64,000 nt of DNA from Eubacteriales bacterium (GCA_021373115.1 JAJFTI010000013.1:1-64000); one strand, 5' to 3'. Positions 45,273 to 54,666 are shown, counted from the first letter of the stretch. The notes: generated by a model from the letters alone, not told the origin. Numbers and translations: made by a program.

Positions 45273-45770
45273 ATGAAGGAAGTCACCGTTCAAACACTGA
45301 CGCGGGACGCGTTTGAAAAATACGGCAGCTTTTCGGAAATGGTGGAGCCGAGAGGCCCGCACCTTGGAAGCGAACCGTGCGAATTCTATCGTGATCGGGC
45401 GATTCTGACGCTCAACACCTGTAATACGGCGTTCTCCGTAACGCGTGTCTGCAAGAGGCCGAAGATTGTTTCGGAGGTGGAGTACCATACCCATACCGGA
45501 GAGGCGATTCTGCCGCTGGACGGGGATATCCTGATCCATGTCGCGCCCGCATCTCCGGCGAACCAAACACCGGCGGAAGAGATAGAAGTCTTTCTGGTGC
45601 CCAAAGGAACGCTTGTGGTGCTTCGTCCCGGCGTTTGGCATGGCGCGCCGTATTGCGTGGATACAGATGTGACAAACATCCTGGTTGCGCTGCCGGAACG
45701 TGCGTACGTAAACGACTGTGTCGTGGTTCAGCTTTCCAAAGCACAGGCGATCCGCATCGCTGAACTTTAA
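45273..45770 (+). CDS. Ureidoglycolate lyase (AllA)-like cupin
   Basis: A 165-residue protein resembling the AllA cupin family: an N-terminal LTRDAFEKYGSF, a motif-1-like EYHTHTGEAILPLDGDILI near residue 70, then VFLVPKGTLVVLRPGVWHGAP near 109. AllA itself acts in allantoin breakdown, but no purine genes are present. It closes the ROK-regulated plus-strand unit, so a sugar epimerase, isomerase or lyase role is more likely. A strong terminator follows about 80 bases downstream. Confidence 0.72.
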   Translation: MKEVTVQTLTRDAFEKYGSFSEMVEPRGPHLGSEPCEFYRDRAILTLNTCNTAFSVTRVCKRPKIVSEVEYHTHTGEAILPLDGDILIHVAPASPANQTPAEEIEVFLVPKGTLVVLRPGVWHGAPYCVDTDVTNILVALPERAYVNDCVVVQLSKAQAIRIAEL

Positions 45771-45852
45771 AGGGATGGAAAAGCGAATGCGGAAAGTTTA
45801 CGCTGCTGCCTATCCTCACGTATTCGTTTAATTTGCAGGGTATTGATAAAAA

Positions 45853-45885
45853 GGCAGGCGGGTTTCTCGCCTGCCGATTTTTTAT
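45853..45885 (+). terminator. Terminator of the ROK-regulated importer unit
   Basis: GGCAGGCG and CGCCTGCC form the stem around GGTTTCT, followed by GATTTTTTA. Confidence 0.92.
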
Positions 45886-46041
45886 GAAACAAAACGGTTA
45901 AGGGGTGCCGCAACAGGTAGATCTTTACAGAGCAGGCAGTCTGCGTGGCAAAGCAGAGCAATTGCAGCGGGTTATATGAAACACAACTTGCTTGGGGTGT
46001 GTGCTGAAATTCCGAAGAGGTTGTGCCCCCATTACATCTTG

Positions 46042-46084
46042 TTTACATTTTGATGCGGACGCGTTTACAAACACCTGATAGAAT
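46042..46084 (+). promoter_or_regulatory. Promoter region of the two-component operon
   Basis: TTTACA occurs twice in direct orientation, at 46042-46047 and 46064-46069, 22 bases apart (two helical turns), followed by a -10-like TAGAAT at 46079-46084. There is no good -35 box. The pattern suits activation by an OmpR-type regulator, possibly the downstream one acting on its own operon. Confidence 0.45.
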
Positions 46085-46106
46085 GAATGAAACAGGAGGA
46101 TGAAAT

Positions 46107-46772
46107 ATGGCGCGCAATCGTATTCTTGTGGTGGAAGACGACGAAAGCATCAACAAAGTAATCGTCAAGAATCTGACGGCGGCCGGGTACGCCGTTTTCT
46201 CTTGCCTCGACGGGGAGCAGGCGGCAAAGGCCGTTTCCCGTGATACGGACTTTGACCTTGCGCTGCTGGATGTGATGCTGCCGGGGATCGACGGCTTTGC
46301 GCTGCTTGGTATCTTGCGGCATGCGGAGATTCCGGTGATCTTCCTCACGGCGAAAAATGATGTGGAGAGCAAGGTGCGGGGACTGCGGGAGGGCGCGGAT
46401 GACTATATCGTAAAACCGTTCGAGGTGCTGGAACTGCTCGTGCGCATTGAAAAAGTGCTCGAGCGCACGGGAAAACTGCGCCAGGTGCTGGAAGTCGGCC
46501 CGCTGACCATCAATCTGCTGGAGCGCTCCGTTCGACAGGACGGCGAGGAGATTCCGCTCAAGCCGATGGAGTTTGATCTTCTGGTGATGCTTGCAAAGAA
46601 TAAAAACATCGCGCTCTCGCGCGAGCGGCTACTGCACGGCGTCTGGGGCGTGGACTATCAGGGCGAAACGCGAACCGTGGACGTCCATATTGCGCAGATT
46701 CGCAAAAAACTCGGCCTGAACGAACAGATCAGGACAATTTCCAAACTTGGTTACCGGCTGGAAGATGCGTAA
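46107..46772 (+). CDS. OmpR-family response regulator
   Basis: A 221-residue regulator with an N-terminal receiver (acidic pocket VVEDDES near residue 8, phospho-acceptor Asp55 in LALLDVMLPG, and the Lys of FLTAKND) and a C-terminal winged helix (TRTVDVHIAQIRKKL). AGGAGGATG lies before the ATG. It is 63 bases upstream of its sensor kinase gene. The likely targets are its own operon and the two lipoprotein genes that follow. Confidence 0.93.
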   Translation: MARNRILVVEDDESINKVIVKNLTAAGYAVFSCLDGEQAAKAVSRDTDFDLALLDVMLPGIDGFALLGILRHAEIPVIFLTAKNDVESKVRGLREGADDYIVKPFEVLELLVRIEKVLERTGKLRQVLEVGPLTINLLERSVRQDGEEIPLKPMEFDLLVMLAKNKNIALSRERLLHGVWGVDYQGETRTVDVHIAQIRKKLGLNEQIRTISKLGYRLEDA

Positions 46773-46835
46773 AGGCGAAGATCGCGCCGGATTTCGCCTG
46801 CAAAGAAGAAAGAGCATTGGGGAGAGGGAGCACAT

Positions 46836-48215
46836 ATGAGGCTTTGGCTCAAAGTTTCGCTCATCGCGCTTATTCTGGTTGTGCTGGCAACGGGGGCCTG
46901 TTCGCTGATCATGCTGATTCGCAGCGGGGAGAGCAACCTTGCGCTCTCGGTGGAAAACACGCTGACCAATCAGCAGGTGCGCGCGGCGTCCTGGTCAACG
47001 GCGATGACCTCGGAGCTGGACAGCCAGTATACCGACGTCGCCAGACGCAGCCTCGCGCGGTACTTAATTGCGAAATTTGCGCAAGGAAACACGATTCTGC
47101 TCTCCGGAGCGGACACGATTTACAACAGCACTTCGATTGACCCGAAGGATTATCTGCCGATTACGGCGGGTTCGCAGCAATATGTTGTCGCCGAGATCAA
47201 CGGGCGATCGATGCTGCTCGCGGGCAGCCAAATTACAATTGCGAAAACGGACTACCAGCTCTATGCCGTCAGCGACATAACCCCGGTCTACACAGGGGTT
47301 GAAACGATGGCGTATCAGTTTGCGCTCATCAACGCCTGCATCCTCGCGCTTGCCGGCGGTGTGCTGATGCTGCTGCTGCGCGCGGTGCTGCGCCCCGTTC
47401 AAACCCTTCAAAAGAACACGGCATATCTCGCCAGCGGGGTATATAACCGGCGTATTGAGATCTTGCAGGACGACGAAATCGGCGAGCTTGCCGCGGATTT
47501 TAACCGCATGGCGGACGCGGTGGAAACGCACGTTCGCGCCCTGAAGGAGGAAGCGGAGCGGCGGACGATGTTTATGTCCGCCTTGACGCACGAGATGAAA
47601 ACGCCGATCACCGGCATCTCCGGCAACGCGCAGACGCTGCTTGGCACCAAAATGACGGAGGAGGAACGCGAGGACGCGCTGATTGCGATCAATAATGAGT
47701 GCTTGCGTATGGAGCGGCTTTCGCAGAAGCTGATGCAGCTTATCGTTCTAAGGCAGGGTGGCGAGATGGAACGAAAGCCGGCAAGCGTTTCGGATCTGCT
47801 GGAGAACGTGTATGCGTCCGCTACCGGATTGATTCATCAGCGCGGGCTGACGCTCCATATGCAAAATGAGATGGGTACGCTTACCATGGAGCGGGACTTG
47901 CTTGCAAGCCTGCTGCTGAACCTGATTGATAACGCGGGTAAAGCGTCCCGCCCCGGGGATACGATCGAGGTGCTTGCCTGCGGGAATGTGATTTCGGTAA
48001 GGGATCACGGCTGTGGCATGCCGCGCGAGGAATTGGATAAGATCACGCAGCCGTTTTACAGAATTGACCGTTCCCGCGCGAAGAAAGCGGGCGGAATCGG
48101 GCTGGGGCTGGCGCTCGCGGAGGAGATTGCGCGGCTGCATGAGGCGCGGCTGGAGTTTGAAAGTGAACCGGGGATTGGGACGACGGTGAAGGTGGTGTTT
48201 GAATATGACTCGTAA
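46836..48215 (+). CDS. Sensor histidine kinase
   Basis: A 459-residue membrane kinase with helices at about residues 7-29 and 163-184, and a 130-residue extracytoplasmic domain between them. A HAMP linker follows, then the phospho-acceptor His252 in ALTHEMKTPITG. The ATPase domain has NLIDNAGKAS, DHGCGMP and GGIGLGLALAEEI. The kinase lacks a cytoplasmic PAS domain, so it should sense envelope or extracellular conditions. The next small gene overlaps its end by 11 bases. Confidence 0.93.
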   Translation: MRLWLKVSLIALILVVLATGACSLIMLIRSGESNLALSVENTLTNQQVRAASWSTAMTSELDSQYTDVARRSLARYLIAKFAQGNTILLSGADTIYNSTSIDPKDYLPITAGSQQYVVAEINGRSMLLAGSQITIAKTDYQLYAVSDITPVYTGVETMAYQFALINACILALAGGVLMLLLRAVLRPVQTLQKNTAYLASGVYNRRIEILQDDEIGELAADFNRMADAVETHVRALKEEAERRTMFMSALTHEMKTPITGISGNAQTLLGTKMTEEEREDALIAINNECLRMERLSQKLMQLIVLRQGGEMERKPASVSDLLENVYASATGLIHQRGLTLHMQNEMGTLTMERDLLASLLLNLIDNAGKASRPGDTIEVLACGNVISVRDHGCGMPREELDKITQPFYRIDRSRAKKAGGIGLGLALAEEIARLHEARLEFESEPGIGTTVKVVFEYDS

Positions 48216-48351
48216 AACAAAATGGAATTCTTTGTATTTTGTTCTTGCGGCGCTGATCCTGTTTTCGGTCTTTGCTGTGCCAAAGATCGCTGTCTTGGTT
48301 GTGGAGCGCTCGCGCGGGCAGATTATCACGGCAGAACCCTCCGGAAATTGA
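48205..48351 (+). CDS. Small single-pass membrane protein, 48 residues
   Basis: ATG 48205 opens inside the kinase gene in another frame and ends at TGA 48349. The product has a basic start (MTRKTKWN), one hydrophobic helix (LYFVLAALILFSVFAVPKIA) and a short polar tail ending SGN. The overlap with the kinase gene implies translational coupling. A small membrane partner that modulates the kinase is a reasonable guess. I recognise no family. Confidence 0.55.
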   Translation: MTRKTKWNSLYFVLAALILFSVFAVPKIAVLVVERSRGQIITAEPSGN

Positions 48352-48475
48352 ATGCCCGCAAATGAATTACATTCCGTTTACGGATTGATGAAGACTTGAT
48401 GCGGTTTTCGCGCTATCGTAGATACCGGAAAGCCGCAAAGAGAATTTGCGGAAATCGGAAAGCGAGGGTTACAGA

Positions 48476-49942
48476 TTGCTAAGAAATATGAAATTCAAGC
48501 AATGGATTCAGCGATTTTTCTTATGGATTGGCGCGGTCGGCATGCTGTTCGCGCTCGGCGGGTGCGGCGGTGCGGTCCGGACTGCGGCGGCAAACCCCGT
48601 TTCGCTCGAAGCCGCGCAAATGGTGGAAACGGCGTCCCAGTCGCAAACATCCTCCGGCGCAAGCACGGCGGCGCCTTCGCCCGTCGATCAATATACAACC
48701 CTTGGCGCGCCGAAAACCTACGCCGCCGAACTGCAAAGCGAAACCGGTTTTCTCAAGGTGCATGTTAACGCCGCCGTCGAGCTGCAAAACATGAGCTTAC
48801 CGGTTGAACGCACGAAATTGCATCGGTTTACCGACGAGGGAGCTGCGCGCTTTGCGCAAGTCCTTCTGGGGAAAAACGCGCAGTATATCGACGACTCGCG
48901 CGCAAACGAGCATTTTACGAAAGCGTACTTGCAGCGCGAGATCGACGATTTGAGCGACTCGATTGCGCACTGGGACGCTTATGGCAGCTACAAGTACGAC
49001 CTGCGCTATGATACAAAAAACGAAGCGGAGGATGCGCTCGCCGAGTTTCAGGCACTGTTGCCGGCCCTGCCGGACGCGCTGCCCGCCATTACGCCGGATT
49101 TCTCCAACTGGAAAATGATCAGCGCTTCCAACGACCAGGGAGCGATTGAAACGACGGACTGCTACCAATGTCACTTTGCCATGCCGGACAACGCAACGGT
49201 TTCGCGTTTCGCAATCCATAACTGCCCGGAAGTGCTCTCCAGCTGTTTCCTCGAATACGCGCGGAATATCCAGCGGACCGTCGGCGCGATGAGCCTCGAT
49301 TTCGAAAACGTCGAAGGGCTTATCACGGTTACGCAGGAAAACGCCGAAGCGCAGGCCAGAGCGGTCGTGGACGCGCTGGGGTATCCGGAATTCGTCTGCG
49401 TACACCGGCAGGCATGCCTGAGCGATTATCGGGATTTCGCCTACTACCGCTTCTTCTTCCTGCGGCAGATCGACGGTGCTGAGACGCTCTACTGGAACAG
49501 CAGCTCCTATGCGGACGAGAATTTTGAGTTGATTCAGGTCTGCGTGGACAACGGCGGCATTTTGAAGGTTTCCTACAACAACCCGCAGGATATACTCGGC
49601 GAAATGACGCCCGCGGCGGATTTGCTCCCGTTTTCGCAGATTCAATCCGTCTTTGAAAAGATGATCCTCGTGGTGGACAACCAAACGGAAGCCGAGGCCT
49701 GGAACAGGGACGGCATGCCAAAGCTGACGAAAGACTACTACATTTCGAGCGTCCGGCTTGGGCTTTCGAGCGTGGCGGAGTCGAACAATGCGGATACCAG
49801 GCTGCTAATCCCCGTGTGGAGTTTCTTCGGCTACGAAGAAAGCCGCGTGAACGACGGCGAACCGGAACGGCTGGGCACGAACGGGCAGCGGGCATTGCTG
49901 ACCATCAACGCCATCGACGGCACGGTCATTGAGCAGTCATGA
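48476..49942 (+). CDS. Lipoprotein of unknown function (DUF6034-like), first copy
   Basis: A 488-residue exported lipoprotein, with a signal peptide ending in lipobox FALGGC and a Ser/Thr/Ala-rich linker of about 40 residues. The mature domain has a repeated-looking middle and conserved tail segments LLPFSQIQSVFEKM, LIPVWSFFGYE and LLTINAIDGTVIEQS, all shared in order with the next gene. The combination resembles DUF6034-type proteins, often found beside two-component systems in Clostridia; that label is from memory. TTG 48476 has GAGGG eight bases upstream, and ATG 48488 is an alternative. It lies downstream of the regulator, kinase and small membrane protein genes. Confidence 0.75.
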   Translation: MLRNMKFKQWIQRFFLWIGAVGMLFALGGCGGAVRTAAANPVSLEAAQMVETASQSQTSSGASTAAPSPVDQYTTLGAPKTYAAELQSETGFLKVHVNAAVELQNMSLPVERTKLHRFTDEGAARFAQVLLGKNAQYIDDSRANEHFTKAYLQREIDDLSDSIAHWDAYGSYKYDLRYDTKNEAEDALAEFQALLPALPDALPAITPDFSNWKMISASNDQGAIETTDCYQCHFAMPDNATVSRFAIHNCPEVLSSCFLEYARNIQRTVGAMSLDFENVEGLITVTQENAEAQARAVVDALGYPEFVCVHRQACLSDYRDFAYYRFFFLRQIDGAETLYWNSSSYADENFELIQVCVDNGGILKVSYNNPQDILGEMTPAADLLPFSQIQSVFEKMILVVDNQTEAEAWNRDGMPKLTKDYYISSVRLGLSSVAESNNADTRLLIPVWSFFGYEESRVNDGEPERLGTNGQRALLTINAIDGTVIEQS

Positions 49943-51450
49943 GCAGGCAGGGGCGAGATATGAAAGAAAAACGCGCTCGGTTGCATCGAATCGCTGCCAC
50001 GGCGGCCGCGCTTCTGTTTCTCTGCGGGTGCTCGCCGGAAAGCAAGGCCGCAGTACCGTCCCCCCTCCAGCTCGACACCGCGCAGATGATGGAGACGGCG
50101 GCAGACGAGGTTTTGCAGGAGCGCGGCCAATCACTCCGCGAGCGGCTGGATGCGCCGGAAATATACCGGTTTGAGGAAGAAAACGGGATCGTCACATTAC
50201 GGATCGACGCGCCTGTCGTCATTCCGGATGCGGCGGCCGTTCCCGTGATCAGGATCAGTGGCGTGGATTTTTCGCAGGAGCAGGTAGACAAGGTTCTATC
50301 CTTACTCTGGCGGGAGGACGCCATGTGGGACAACAATCCGCCTCTGACCAAAGCGCAGATCACAGAGCAGATAGCATCCATCGAGCACAATCTCGAAACG
50401 CAGCCGGACTATCAGGACGAGCGGGAATACTATGAGACCATCCGCCTGCCGGAACTGCGCGGAATGCGAAATACCGCGCCGGAAACCACAGATCCCGTGC
50501 GATCCGACGGGCAGCTTGCTGCAGAGCAAATTTTGGATGGCAGGACGGAAAAGGTGGTTGCAAGCGTGACCCGGCTCTCGGTTCACGGTACCAGCGGGGA
50601 GTATTTCAGCGTGCAGAACAATCCGGATAATCAAATCGTGCTCGAAAACACAAGAAATGGACGATTGGATGTGCAAAAATGGGCGACGCTCGACTACCAG
50701 CTCTCCGTCGCGGCAACGCGCTTCGACAGCGTTCGTACAACGTTTTCCGGAACGAAAGTTTCACCGGACGACCAGACTCGTCCGGCAACTGAAAACGGGA
50801 GCCTATCGCAGACGCCGGCACAGGCGGCAAAGACGGCAGAGGACTTCTTTCGATCGCTTGGCGAGGATATTTCGATTTATGACATGTATCTGTTTGGCGG
50901 CAAAGGGGTTTACATAGTACGATGTGTGCGCAATGTACAGGGCATTCCATGCATCCTGATGGATGGCGAAAGCACCATGCTATACACGCAATCCGCTGAC
51001 GAGGAAGTACCGGATGCGGTTTGGGCCGGCGAAACCATTACGCTTGCGCTCAGCGAATCAGGCATTCTGCAGTTTGACTGGGACTCACCGCACCGGACTG
51101 GGGAAACTTTGGTAGAGGACTGTTCGCTGCTTCCGTTTTCGGACATCATGGAGGTTTGCACCAGAATGCTGCCGCTGGTCTTTGACGAGCAATGGGGGCA
51201 TATTGAGGACATGACGAGCGCGATGATCAGTATTGATAGAATCGAGTTTGGTATGATGCGCATCATCAAAAACCAATCGATCGATGAAGGGCTGATGATA
51301 CCCGTATGGGCATTCTACGGTTCGGAACCGTTTGAGTCCGCAAGTCATGGCCGCCAGAACGCATCCACAAAACAACCCAAGCGCTTGCTTGCCATCAACG
51401 CCATCGACGGCACGGTTGTCGATCCGCAAAGCGGAAACCAGGGGTGGTGA
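49939..51450 (+). CDS. Lipoprotein of unknown function (DUF6034-like), second copy
   Basis: A 503-residue paralogue of the previous protein, starting four bases inside it (ATGA overlap); an internal ATG at 49960 is also possible. Lipobox LFLCGC follows a short hydrophobic signal. Shared segments include LLPFSDIMEVCTRM, MIPVWAFYGSE and LLAINAIDGTVV. The two copies are quite divergent, so the duplication is old. Exported, anchored and encoded with a sensor kinase, they may bind an extracellular signal or an envelope target. A terminator follows 79 bases downstream. Confidence 0.75.
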   Translation: MSRQGRDMKEKRARLHRIAATAAALLFLCGCSPESKAAVPSPLQLDTAQMMETAADEVLQERGQSLRERLDAPEIYRFEEENGIVTLRIDAPVVIPDAAAVPVIRISGVDFSQEQVDKVLSLLWREDAMWDNNPPLTKAQITEQIASIEHNLETQPDYQDEREYYETIRLPELRGMRNTAPETTDPVRSDGQLAAEQILDGRTEKVVASVTRLSVHGTSGEYFSVQNNPDNQIVLENTRNGRLDVQKWATLDYQLSVAATRFDSVRTTFSGTKVSPDDQTRPATENGSLSQTPAQAAKTAEDFFRSLGEDISIYDMYLFGGKGVYIVRCVRNVQGIPCILMDGESTMLYTQSADEEVPDAVWAGETITLALSESGILQFDWDSPHRTGETLVEDCSLLPFSDIMEVCTRMLPLVFDEQWGHIEDMTSAMISIDRIEFGMMRIIKNQSIDEGLMIPVWAFYGSEPFESASHGRQNASTKQPKRLLAINAIDGTVVDPQSGNQGW

Positions 51451-51529
51451 GCGGCTGTTCCCCGGCGATACGCCCCGGGATTCGGAACGGCGGGGCGATT
51501 CGCTGTGCGGGTCGAACCGGCATAGCCCG

Positions 51530-51557
51530 AAACGTCATCTTCGGATGACGTTTTATT
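51530..51557 (+). terminator. Terminator of the two-component/lipoprotein operon
   Basis: AACGTCATC and GATGACGTT form a perfect stem on a TTCG tetraloop, followed by TTATTATG. It is a very stable hairpin with a short T run. Confidence 0.85.
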
Positions 51558-51676
51558 ATGCTGTATTGAATCTGAAATTCCAGGGTGAGGGACTTTGCGG
51601 GAAATTCCCGTGAAGAAGGAAGCGCGGGACGATTCCATGCAGTAAACCGCGTTCGGCGGTTGCCTGAAACGCGGCG

Positions 51677-52702
51677 CTATTGATGAAGCTTTCGGAATTT
51701 ACCGGGCGATACCGTATAAAGCGAGCTGAACAGCTGATAGAAACTGCTGATGCTGCGAAAACCGCAGTGGAACGCGATCTCCGAGATTGGCTGATCCGTG
51801 GATTTGAGCAGCTCGGCGGCGTTGCTCAGGCGTTTGATCGCGATGTACTTGGAGCAGGGGATTCCCAGTTTTTTTTTGAAGTAGGAGGAAAAATAGCAAG
51901 GATTCATGTGAATGTGCTGCGCAACATCCTGCGGGCTGGCGGTGGATTCCAGATGCTCGTTGATGTAGAGAATCGCTTTTTGCAGTGTTTCCGGCCTGCG
52001 CGGAGCGGCGTTTGCGGAGTCCGGCAGCAGAGAGCATGCGCGCGCAAGCAGGAGCGAAAACTCCACGATATAATTATGGATCATCGCGCTGCTTGCGGGT
52101 GATTTCTCCTGAAATTCGTCCAGAATGCGGGTAAAGCAGCGCCCGAAATTCGTGTAAACGGGTGAACGGTTCGAGACGGACACGCTTGGAAACTGCATGC
52201 TGTAGAGCAGGCTGAAGGCGTGTTCGCAGTGCTGCGCATAGGCGTTCAGCCGCAGCTGGGTCGGATAAAAACCGATGCTCGCGCAGCGCGTTTGCTCCAC
52301 GGCAAGCCAGGAATGAACGGTGTTTGGGTTGATCACAATGATATCGCCCTTTGTCATCTCGACCTGCGTGTTATTAATCAGGTAAAGGATGCGGCCTTCC
52401 TCCACCCGGGTGATCTGGCAATAGTCATGCATATGAAAACAAAGCGGACAGGGCAGGTAGGCGCGCCAGAATGCCGGGATCTCGTCGGATACGGGGGCAT
52501 GAAACTCCGTAATGAAGTTTGCTTTTCGGGATGGATTCTGAACCGAAGGGGAGGAATTGACCAGCACGTTCCGTCCCGGAACGTAGTCGTCCATTGTCGT
52601 AAAAAAGGCGTCGCTCTCCAGCGTTGGCGCCTGCGTGTCGATCGTTACCTCACAAAGAAAGGGGGAAGCGGAGGGTTCCATGGAATTTGCGGTACTTTTC
52701 AT
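51677..52702 (-). CDS. AraC-family transcriptional regulator
   Basis: A 341-residue regulator with an N-terminal cupin-like sensing domain (FHMHDYCQITRVEEGRILYL near residue 88 and GDIIVINPNTVHSWL near 118) and a C-terminal pair of helix-turn-helices (ASPQDVAQHIHMNPCYFSSY near 255, then PISEIAFHCGFRSISSFYQL near 307). It is divergent from the maltose-type importer and the oligosaccharide genes and is their probable activator, sensing a sugar in the cupin. It has its own promoter at 52754-52781. Confidence 0.9.
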   Translation of the reverse strand: MKSTANSMEPSASPFLCEVTIDTQAPTLESDAFFTTMDDYVPGRNVLVNSSPSVQNPSRKANFITEFHAPVSDEIPAFWRAYLPCPLCFHMHDYCQITRVEEGRILYLINNTQVEMTKGDIIVINPNTVHSWLAVEQTRCASIGFYPTQLRLNAYAQHCEHAFSLLYSMQFPSVSVSNRSPVYTNFGRCFTRILDEFQEKSPASSAMIHNYIVEFSLLLARACSLLPDSANAAPRRPETLQKAILYINEHLESTASPQDVAQHIHMNPCYFSSYFKKKLGIPCSKYIAIKRLSNAAELLKSTDQPISEIAFHCGFRSISSFYQLFSSLYTVSPGKFRKLHQ

Positions 52703-52753
52703 TCTGGTAACCTCCGGAATGGTTCGGGATGAATTCGGCTGCGCACAAAGCTA

Positions 52754-52781
52754 ATTATATCGTACAAATACAAAATTTCAA
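52754..52781 (-). promoter_or_regulatory. Promoter for the AraC gene
   Basis: Minus-strand TTGAAA (52781-52776), a 16-base spacer and a perfect TATAAT (52759-52754). Confidence 0.7.
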
Positions 52782-52879
52782 GAAGCTATGCCCGCGAAAC
52801 ACGGCAATTGTGAACAAAGAATCTAAAAATATTGGAATAACTCATGAAAAATGCATAAGACGCGGCGCATACAGTTCCT

Positions 52880-52941
52880 TTACACTATAGGTGTAACCAC
52901 TCAATCCATCCTTTCAATTTTCGCAACAGGTTCAACCTGTT
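52880..52941 (+). promoter_or_regulatory. Regulatory region of the maltose-type importer
   Basis: Two palindromes lie here: TTACAC/GTGTAA (52880-52896) and the perfect 17-base AACAGGTT-C-AACCTGTT (52925-52941). No standard -35/-10 pair was found, which suits an activator-dependent promoter; TACACT or CACTAT near 52881-52888 could be the -10. A further 240 bases of leader with no gene lead to 53184. Confidence 0.5.
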
Positions 52942-53184
52942 AAATCACCCGGCAGGAACGGATCGGTACGCCGCCGCGGGTGAGGCAAACCGGTTTCGCG
53001 GCGGGCAAGCCGAATCGAAACGGGAATCATCGACAGACGTTTAACCGGAAACGCAGCTTTTCACATACGGCAGGGCTCTGCTTCTTTCGGAACACCAACG
53101 AATCGCCCGGCGAAACGGGAGAACACAAACGTGACCGCGCGGCATTCGTTTGGGTTGATAAACAATACTGGAGGAGGAAAGTTC

Positions 53185-54552
53185 ATGAAGAAAGTACTGG
53201 CACTTGGTTTGGTTTTTTGTCTCCTGTTTCTGACGTTTGCCGGATGCAAACCGGCCGAAACGGCAACGGCGGACGCAACTGCGGCGGATGCGGCGGCGGC
53301 AGATGCGGCGGCCGCGGACACCGCTGCGCCGGAGGCGGCGCAGAGTGCGGACACGGGCGTACTGAATGTGGCGATTGCGGCGGACATCGCGCCGGATTCC
53401 GTTACCGAATGGACCAAGATGTTCAACACGGATTATCCGGACGTGACGCTCAACGTGATGCTGGAGGACGCGAGCAACTATGAGGTAACGCTTGAACCGT
53501 TGGTTGCCGCCGGAGAAATGCCGGATGTGGTCGGAATCGGCTGCACCGACTGGTTTGCGACGTTGGCGGACAAAGGGTACATTCTGGACGTTTCCGGTAC
53601 GCCGGGATGGGATGCGCAGCTGGACGTGCTGAAAGACATGTACACATCCCGCAGCGGCGTCCACTTTGCGGTTGCCAACGGCGTTGAGACCGAATTGCTC
53701 TACTACAACATCGATCAGTTTACGCAGGCGGGCGTGACGAGCGTTCCCACCAACTGGCAGGAATTCCTGGATTGCTGCCAAAAACTCAAGGATGCGGGAT
53801 TCCAGCCGCTGGCGGTTGCCGGCGCGAGCCCCAACAATCTGGGGCACAGCTTCATCAGCTTCGGCATTGCGCATGAAATCGTTGCGAGCGGCTTTGATCC
53901 GGACTGGAACGTAAAAGCGCGCGACGGCGAATACGACTTCTCCACGCCGGAATGGCAGGCGGTGCTCAACAAGGCGGTTGTCCTGCGCGACGCGGGATAC
54001 TTCCAGCGCGGCTATGAATCGGCGGATCTCTACGAGTGCATGCGCGAAGTTTCCGTTGGCGAAGCGGCCATGACGATTCAGGGTTCCTATCAGACGGGCA
54101 ATATCATCGTCGAGGGCGGCGCGAACATCGGAATTACAACCGTTCCCTGGAATGACCCCGGCAAAGAGCAGGTTGGCATCGTGATTGCCGGCGACGGATA
54201 CGCCATGGGGAAAAACACCACGGGCAATGTGGACCTTGCGACGAAGTACTTCAACTATGTTTCCTTTGAACATGCCGATGTGTATCAGAACATGAGCGGA
54301 ACGATTCCGCCGTGGAAAGATGCGGCAAAGGACATGCCCAACGCAAAGGTAAACGACAAGCTAAAGGCGGCCTGGGATGCCAGCAACGCGCTTGTCACAA
54401 AGAGCTTGGAACCGCAGCAGGCCTTTACAGCCATCGTGTATGAGCAGGTCAAGCAGTTTGTCCAGGCGGTTATTCTTGGCAGCGCGGAACCGAGCCAGAT
54501 TGGCGACTATCTCAACCCCGCGCAGCAGGAATATCTGGCTACGCTGAACTAA
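53185..54552 (+). CDS. Carbohydrate ABC transporter solute-binding lipoprotein (MalE-type)
   Basis: A 455-residue family 1 extracellular solute-binding protein with lipobox LTFAGC, an Ala/Asp/Thr linker to about residue 55, and the binding domain beginning GVLNVAIAADIAPDSVTEW. MPDVVGIGCTDWFATLADKG near residue 112 and GEAAMTIQGSYQTGNI near 292 are typical of sugar-binding members. GGAGGAGG precedes the ATG at 53185; an ATG 54 bases earlier lacks a site. It is the first gene of an importer for oligosaccharides or glycosides. Confidence 0.9.
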   Translation: MKKVLALGLVFCLLFLTFAGCKPAETATADATAADAAAADAAAADTAAPEAAQSADTGVLNVAIAADIAPDSVTEWTKMFNTDYPDVTLNVMLEDASNYEVTLEPLVAAGEMPDVVGIGCTDWFATLADKGYILDVSGTPGWDAQLDVLKDMYTSRSGVHFAVANGVETELLYYNIDQFTQAGVTSVPTNWQEFLDCCQKLKDAGFQPLAVAGASPNNLGHSFISFGIAHEIVASGFDPDWNVKARDGEYDFSTPEWQAVLNKAVVLRDAGYFQRGYESADLYECMREVSVGEAAMTIQGSYQTGNIIVEGGANIGITTVPWNDPGKEQVGIVIAGDGYAMGKNTTGNVDLATKYFNYVSFEHADVYQNMSGTIPPWKDAAKDMPNAKVNDKLKAAWDASNALVTKSLEPQQAFTAIVYEQVKQFVQAVILGSAEPSQIGDYLNPAQQEYLATLN

Positions 54553-54666
54553 GCGGTACGGCCGCACTTCGGGTCACCGCGCGTTTTGCCTGCGCAAGAA
54601 GGGAATTCGCTTGACAAAACGGCGGTTCTGCCGGAGGATGAAGAAAAACCGTAAACGAAATGAAGA

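Noticed and set aside
45273..45770. A purine/allantoin degradation locus, suggested by the AllA-like protein
   Set aside because: No other ureide or purine genes are present, and the gene ends a sugar-utilisation unit.
53041..54273. A 410-codon open frame on the minus strand
   Set aside because: It is antisense to the MalE-type binding protein, which has a signal peptide, a lipobox and a good ribosome-binding site.
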